Source: JAWSVE01 sp050789445 (GTDB lineage: Bacteria; Pseudomonadota; Gammaproteobacteria; Pseudomonadales; Cellvibrionaceae). From it: a DNA stretch of 64,000 nucleotides. The stretch is from assembly GCA_050789445.1 (NCBI GenBank), contig JAILXR010000001.1, positions 3,224,001 to 3,288,000 of the forward strand, written 5' to 3'. The notes beneath the pieces are model-generated. The model did no database searches and was not told the origin of the DNA. It saw nothing but the letters and a program-made list of their open reading frames with translations. Shown here piece after piece: positions 59,987-64,000 of the stretch (within the stretch, counting starts at the first letter, position 1; every line of letters starts with the position of its first letter). The translations under genes and the position numbers were made by a program.

Positions 59987-61588
59987 TTAAAATTCTACAT
60001 TAAATCCTGCGCTTATAGTGTAGTTCTCAAACATTTCGTGACCGCTAACGATTTCTCCTGACAAAAATGCAGAGAAGCCGTTGCGAAATACAAATACCGA
60101 GTTTATATCCCAGCGATAAAATAAATCATCTGTTTCGTCTGCAGACAATTCAAAATTATTTAACGTGCTGGTGGAATTCACTAATTGGAAAGCAATGGGT
60201 TCTTCATTTAAATTAGACTCATTTACAAACGATAGTCGTATGCCTGGAGTCATAACGCCCCAAGAAAAGCTGGTGGCATAATTGACATCTAAACCGATAC
60301 TCGAATTCAATAATTCGGAACCCTGTTCTTCTGATGATGTTATCCATGCTGAGTTGCCCGTTTCTGTGTAGGCGTCAACGGTGCTATTGAAGTAGTCTAA
60401 TCGTAAAAAAGTACTGACTCTAAAGGCATTAATTTGCCATGCCCATTCACTTAACGCACTTAAATTAATTTGACTGCTGTCATAACTACTGTCAGCAAAA
60501 GATTGTGTTGGGAAAGTAAACTGACGTTGAGCATCTGTGTCGCCTGTAGAGTAACCAGCGATTAAATCAAGACTTAATGGGCCTTGATACCATGAAAAGA
60601 ATCCATTAATGCTAATGATGTCTGATGTTAATTCGCCACCATCTTCGTGATATTCAGCATCAAACTTTTTCCAATCAATAGCGGCGCCAATATTCATGCT
60701 GCTATTTAATTGATAGCCAAGTCCTAACATGATGCCGGCGGAATCATAATCATATCCGGCCTCATTCTCTGTTAGCGCATGCTCAAAATTTTCGTATTGA
60801 AACGATGACAATAAGTTCCATTCTGAATTCATGGTATCGCCAGCTGCGCCGCCAGAAAATGGAATCTGTTTTCCATTAATGGTTACAGATTGAATTTTAT
60901 CTCCTTCGCGAAGCTTTGAAATTTCACGATGCAAGTTCGAAGCCGTCGTGCGAAAGTTTTCGATTAATAGGCGGCGTTGTATTAGCGCCTCATCCGGCGC
61001 AATTTCATTGATGGTTTTATTAATATCAGTTTCTGACTCTGAAAGCTGAATGCAAATATCGCTAACTTCGCTGGGTGTGAATTTAGCTAGGCCACCAGGT
61101 TGATCAATGACGGGTGCTTCAGCACAAAGGTTGTCTAAAGTTTCTCCGACTGATGTGTTGCGAGCGCCTTTAGCAAAAAATGCAAACTCACCATTAGAAA
61201 CCACTTCTTCGATTTCCTCAGTCGTTTCTGAATTTGCAGTGACGGTAATAGTCACTGTTGCTGATCCGCCATAGCCACTTTGATCTCTTGCGGCGTATGT
61301 GAATGTATCTGTACCAACAAAATCATCACTTGGAGGTGTATAAGCGAGCGAGTTGCTCTCTGTGAGAACGACAGATCCATAGCTAGCTGATGAGCTGTCA
61401 AAAGATTGAATAAAGATATCTGGTGATCCTTCAAGATTATTTGTGTCATTGGCTAAGACATCAATGGAAATAGTGCCGCTACCCTGTACCATACTGGCAG
61501 AATCGGGGTTGGCAGTCGCGAAAGCCAACACGCTTGGCGAGGCGGCAGATAAAAATAGAAGGGGGATGGCTTTTTGTAATTGCTTCAT
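59987..61588 (-). CDS. Autotransporter-type outer-membrane protein with an Ig-like repeat
   Basis: A 533-residue exported protein. It has a signal peptide (MKQLQKAIPLLFLSAASPSV), then a cadherin/VCBS-like Ig domain at about 25-120 (ISIDVLANDTNNLEGSPDIF, FVGTDTFTYAARDQSGYGGS), a helical linker at about 170-240, and a C-terminal beta-barrel of about 280 residues ending GFNVEF, a BAM-type C-terminal Phe. DSAGIMLGLGYQLNSSMNIG and WQINAFRVSTFLRLDY are barrel strands. The passenger is small, so the whole may act as an adhesin or membrane-anchored surface protein. It is monocistronic. Confidence 0.85.
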   Translation of the reverse strand: MKQLQKAIPLLFLSAASPSVLAFATANPDSASMVQGSGTISIDVLANDTNNLEGSPDIFIQSFDSSSASYGSVVLTESNSLAYTPPSDDFVGTDTFTYAARDQSGYGGSATVTITVTANSETTEEIEEVVSNGEFAFFAKGARNTSVGETLDNLCAEAPVIDQPGGLAKFTPSEVSDICIQLSESETDINKTINEIAPDEALIQRRLLIENFRTTASNLHREISKLREGDKIQSVTINGKQIPFSGGAAGDTMNSEWNLLSSFQYENFEHALTENEAGYDYDSAGIMLGLGYQLNSSMNIGAAIDWKKFDAEYHEDGGELTSDIISINGFFSWYQGPLSLDLIAGYSTGDTDAQRQFTFPTQSFADSSYDSSQINLSALSEWAWQINAFRVSTFLRLDYFNSTVDAYTETGNSAWITSSEEQGSELLNSSIGLDVNYATSFSWGVMTPGIRLSFVNESNLNEEPIAFQLVNSTSTLNNFELSADETDDLFYRWDINSVFVFRNGFSAFLSGEIVSGHEMFENYTISAGFNVEF

Positions 61589-61793
61589 GCAAAAATTCTC
61601 CGTTTAAAGATGGGTTGGTATGGCGATGTTGTTTCTGATTTGCAGCAGGGAGCTACTTGCTCTAACGCTGAGATTGTAACTTAGGTTAATAAGCTAGGAT
61701 GTGATCGTTTAAATCATTGATTCGGCATTAATGCCGAGAGCCAAATACTCGCCGCTTAGATATCTATTAACCAAGGAGGTTATAAATAAACTG

Positions 61794-63041
61794 ATGGAAG
61801 CCGATAGAGAAATGACAAAAATGAAAAGCGGGTACACGATCCTTTGCACCTGGGAAATCGGATCGGAATTGGGCCATATTTCAAGGCTTTCTGCAATAGT
61901 AAGAAAGTTGGAATCTCAGAATTATAATGTTGTTGTCGCACTAAAGGACTTGTCTCGGGCCTATCCTTTCTTCTCTGAGACGAATGCCACTCTTCTACAG
62001 GCCCCTGTTTGGCTGCCAAAGATCAGTATGCAAAGACCAATAGCCTGCTTGGCTGATAGTTTATTGTTACTTGGTTACTTAGAGACAGATGCATTACACA
62101 GTTTGGTTGTGGCTTGGGAGTCGATTTTTGATTTGGTGAAACCAGACTTAGTGGTTTTTGATTATTCTCCAACAGCTATGTTGGCACTCCTAAATTATTC
62201 TATTCCTAAAATGCTAGTAGGGACTGGTTTCGCTGATCCTGCACCAGGTTATTCCATCGTCGATTGGCGTCCGTATTCAATCAATGACCAACTGGTTCAG
62301 CGTCAAGAAGATAGGGTTCTAGCACAAATAAATAACGTACTTGAGCGTAAAAATATTTCACGGTTGACTAAATTGAGCGATTTGTTTTTTGTTGATAAAG
62401 TAATGATTACGACCTTTCCTGAGCTGGATTTGTATAAAGGATTACGAAAACAAGTTAAATATTGTTTAGGGGCATCGTCTGTTCTTGTCGAGAAGAAAAT
62501 CCAATTTCCTTGTTCTAAAAAATTGAAGATCGTCGCGTATTTAAAATCTGATTATCCTCAACTCCTTTTATTGATAGAAGCGCTATCAAAATGTGACGCT
62601 AGTGTTTTTATTAGCTGCCCTCAAGGAAATCCACAGGATTTTCAACCATATGCTTGTGAAGACTTTCAGTTCAGTATCGACTTAGTTGACTTAGAAAACG
62701 CCATGTCTGAAGCAGACTTGTTTGTTGGTCACGGGAATGCAGCAACATTGAAAGAGAGTTTGGTAGCAGGGACACCAGTTTTAGTTTTACCCATTCAGTT
62801 AGAGCAGTTACTTAACGGAAAAATGGTGCAAGAAAGTAGGTATGGTCGACTTGTGGAAAAAATAGAAAGCGTCGACGGTTTGGTTGTAATTCTAAATGAA
62901 ATGTTAAAAAGTAAAGATGGATATCAAAATCAAGTTTCAGAATTACTGTCGAGACATCCAGAATCAGAGAGGGTGTCTATTTCTGATGCTGTAGCGGCCG
63001 AAGTGAAGCTGCTGTTACCAAAAACAGATAAAAATCTTTAA
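61794..63041 (+). CDS. UGT-like GT-B glycosyltransferase
   Basis: A roughly 415-residue protein with the two Rossmann halves of UGT-type glycosyltransferases. N-terminal TILCTWEIGSELGHISRLSA resembles the acceptor-side G-H-x-x-R motif, and C-terminal ADLFVGHGNAATLKESLVAG, then TPVLVLPIQLEQ, is the donor-binding region. DLVVFDYSPTAMLALL is also typical. I start at ATG 61794, 13 bp after the strong AAGGAGGT, a long spacing. CTG 61791 or ATG 61812/61821 are alternatives. Substrates are unknown. Confidence 0.75.
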   Translation: MEADREMTKMKSGYTILCTWEIGSELGHISRLSAIVRKLESQNYNVVVALKDLSRAYPFFSETNATLLQAPVWLPKISMQRPIACLADSLLLLGYLETDALHSLVVAWESIFDLVKPDLVVFDYSPTAMLALLNYSIPKMLVGTGFADPAPGYSIVDWRPYSINDQLVQRQEDRVLAQINNVLERKNISRLTKLSDLFFVDKVMITTFPELDLYKGLRKQVKYCLGASSVLVEKKIQFPCSKKLKIVAYLKSDYPQLLLLIEALSKCDASVFISCPQGNPQDFQPYACEDFQFSIDLVDLENAMSEADLFVGHGNAATLKESLVAGTPVLVLPIQLEQLLNGKMVQESRYGRLVEKIESVDGLVVILNEMLKSKDGYQNQVSELLSRHPESERVSISDAVAAEVKLLLPKTDKNL

Positions 63042-63155
63042 AATCAATATGTTAATATAGATTGGCTTTAGAGTGTTTTCATTCTTTCAGCGTTTAAGTC
63101 ATAAAATAAAATGCCTATAGACTTCTAAAATGTAGACTCGATTTAAAATATTATT

Positions 63156-63174
63156 GCAATTGATAATCGTTATC
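63156..63174 (+). promoter_or_regulatory. Fur box upstream of the DUF4198 gene
   Basis: GCAATTGATAATCGTTATC matches the 19-bp Fur consensus GATAATGATAATCATTATC at 15 positions, and TGATAATCGTTATCA is symmetric. It lies 35 bp before the start at 63209, where Fur-Fe would block the promoter. The 167-bp gap holds nothing else that I see. Confidence 0.78.
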
Positions 63175-63208
63175 ATTAAGATTCGCATCTTTCTTTGAGG
63201 GAAACGAA

Positions 63209-64000
63209 ATGCTGAATCCAATTGTTCGATTATTTGTCCTGCCGTCAATCTTCCTCACGTCGCTTCTTGTTTCACTGCAAGGCTCTGCTCACACACCCTA
63301 TTACGTGCCCAATACCTTTGAAGTCTCTAAAAATGGTTTGGTGACTCTCGATGCGTCTTTTTCCGAAAGGTTTTTTGTTCCCGAAGTCACTTTCAATAAT
63401 GGCGATTTTAAAATTAATACGCCTGCCGGAAAGGAGATTCAACCCGATCTAGTTTCAGAATTAAAAACGAGAGTTGTCGTTGAGCATGTTGTGAAAACGG
63501 ATGGCACTTATCGTTTTAGTACAGGTAAAAGGGTAGGGGCGGTGTTTACCGTGTATAGCGAAAACGGAGAAAGAAAAACAGCGCGTGGGACAGAGAGCGA
63601 AATCCCTAAAGATTCAAAAATACTGGAAAGGTATCAGTCAATCACTATGGCAGAAACTTATGTTAGTAAAGGAGCGCCGAGTAATGCGGTATTAGTGGCA
63701 AAAAATATTGGTTTAGAAATTATTCCTAAAACGAATCCAAATGATTTGTTTGTGGATGATCAGTTTTCAGGAGCCCTATTGTTTGATGGAAAACCGCTAA
63801 AAAATACAGAAGTAGATATATACCTAGCGAAAAATCAATTCAGTTCTGAGAAACCTGAGATGAGCGTTGAAAGCGGTGATCAAGGCTTTTTCACAATCCC
63901 ATTCGCAAAAGAAGGCGTCTACCTCCTGCGTGTGAGACATAGAGCTCCCGCCGCTTCAATGGTAAACAGCGCGAAATATTCATCGGATGTTAATTCCTTT
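63209..64000 (+). CDS. DUF4198-family periplasmic protein (cut by window end)
   Basis: A reading frame of 264 codons with no stop before the window end. It has a signal peptide (LFVLPSIFLTSLLVSLQGSA, cleavage before HTPYY), then YYVPNTFEVSKNGLVTLDAS, NDLFVDDQFSGALLFDGKPL and FFTIPFAKEGVYLLRVRHRA, typical of DUF4198 proteins. These are periplasmic partners of metal (Ni/Co/Fe) uptake. GAGGGAAACGAA provides the ribosome site before ATG 63209. The Fur box upstream marks it as iron-repressed. A TonB receptor or transporter gene may follow beyond the window. Confidence 0.87.
   Translation, partial: MLNPIVRLFVLPSIFLTSLLVSLQGSAHTPYYVPNTFEVSKNGLVTLDASFSERFFVPEVTFNNGDFKINTPAGKEIQPDLVSELKTRVVVEHVVKTDGTYRFSTGKRVGAVFTVYSENGERKTARGTESEIPKDSKILERYQSITMAETYVSKGAPSNAVLVAKNIGLEIIPKTNPNDLFVDDQFSGALLFDGKPLKNTEVDIYLAKNQFSSEKPEMSVESGDQGFFTIPFAKEGVYLLRVRHRAPAASMVNSAKYSSDVNSF

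Noticed and set aside
61252..61449. Small frame inside the autotransporter-like gene
   Set aside because: Shadow of the real frame; no ribosome site and random composition.

Overview
The window reads as chromosomal DNA of an AT-rich, free-living, probably marine or aquatic gammaproteobacterium. The evidence is the gene families present: an RlmA-type 23S rRNA methyltransferase, HopJ, DUF3301, DUF3820, a PA1571-like peptide, an Anbu peptidase cluster, an Entner-Doudoroff operon and ModABC. I cannot name the genus. I found no rRNA, tRNA or CRISPR array.

Layout. 1-3.3 kb: an orphan CHASE-domain sensor kinase converging on an alkaline phosphatase. 3.5-11.3 kb: a five-gene amidoligase/protease cluster (transglutaminase-DUF2126, permuted ATP-grasp, alpha-E protein, zinc peptidase, Anbu proteasome-like peptidase). 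11.6-13.2 kb: a PAP2 phosphatase and an MJ1255-type glycosyltransferase. 13.6-18.4 kb: zwf-pgl-edd-eda on the + strand. This converges on a seven-gene minus-strand glycogen/maltodextrin block, 18.4-32.0 kb, in transcription order glk, malQ, glgB, glgX, glgP, glgC, glgA. Together the two blocks store glucose as glycogen, release it, phosphorylate it and oxidise it through 6-phosphogluconate to KDPG. 32.4-38.2 kb: small housekeeping genes (DUF3820, thioesterase, YebC, LemA/TPM operon, YchJ, DUF3301, YjdM, HopJ).

38.2-42.1 kb is the most unusual stretch. Four same-strand genes of unrelated or unknown function are each followed at or next to the stop codon by an attC-like integron recombination site. 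For three of them the 7-nt R'' box is the exact reverse complement of a box at the gene's own upstream boundary, as expected for integron gene cassettes. No integrase is visible, so this looks like a cluster of attC sites lacking an integron integrase (CALIN) or a decayed array. A repeat cluster lies just upstream.

42.3-64 kb: a DEAD-box helicase, modABC, an esterase-like lipoprotein, a YqaA protein, an OmpA/BON protein with a helix-hairpin-helix partner, an exported glutathione peroxidase, an orphan triheme cytochrome c, rlmA and dps. Then comes an arsenic operon (arsR-arsC-acr3-arsH) with a 24-bp palindromic operator. Next are two adjacent broken iron-uptake-type genes: a PepSY protein with one nonsense codon and a TonB receptor that has lost its barrel. 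The end holds an autotransporter-like outer-membrane protein, a UGT-like glycosyltransferase, and a Fur box upstream of a DUF4198 gene cut by the window end.
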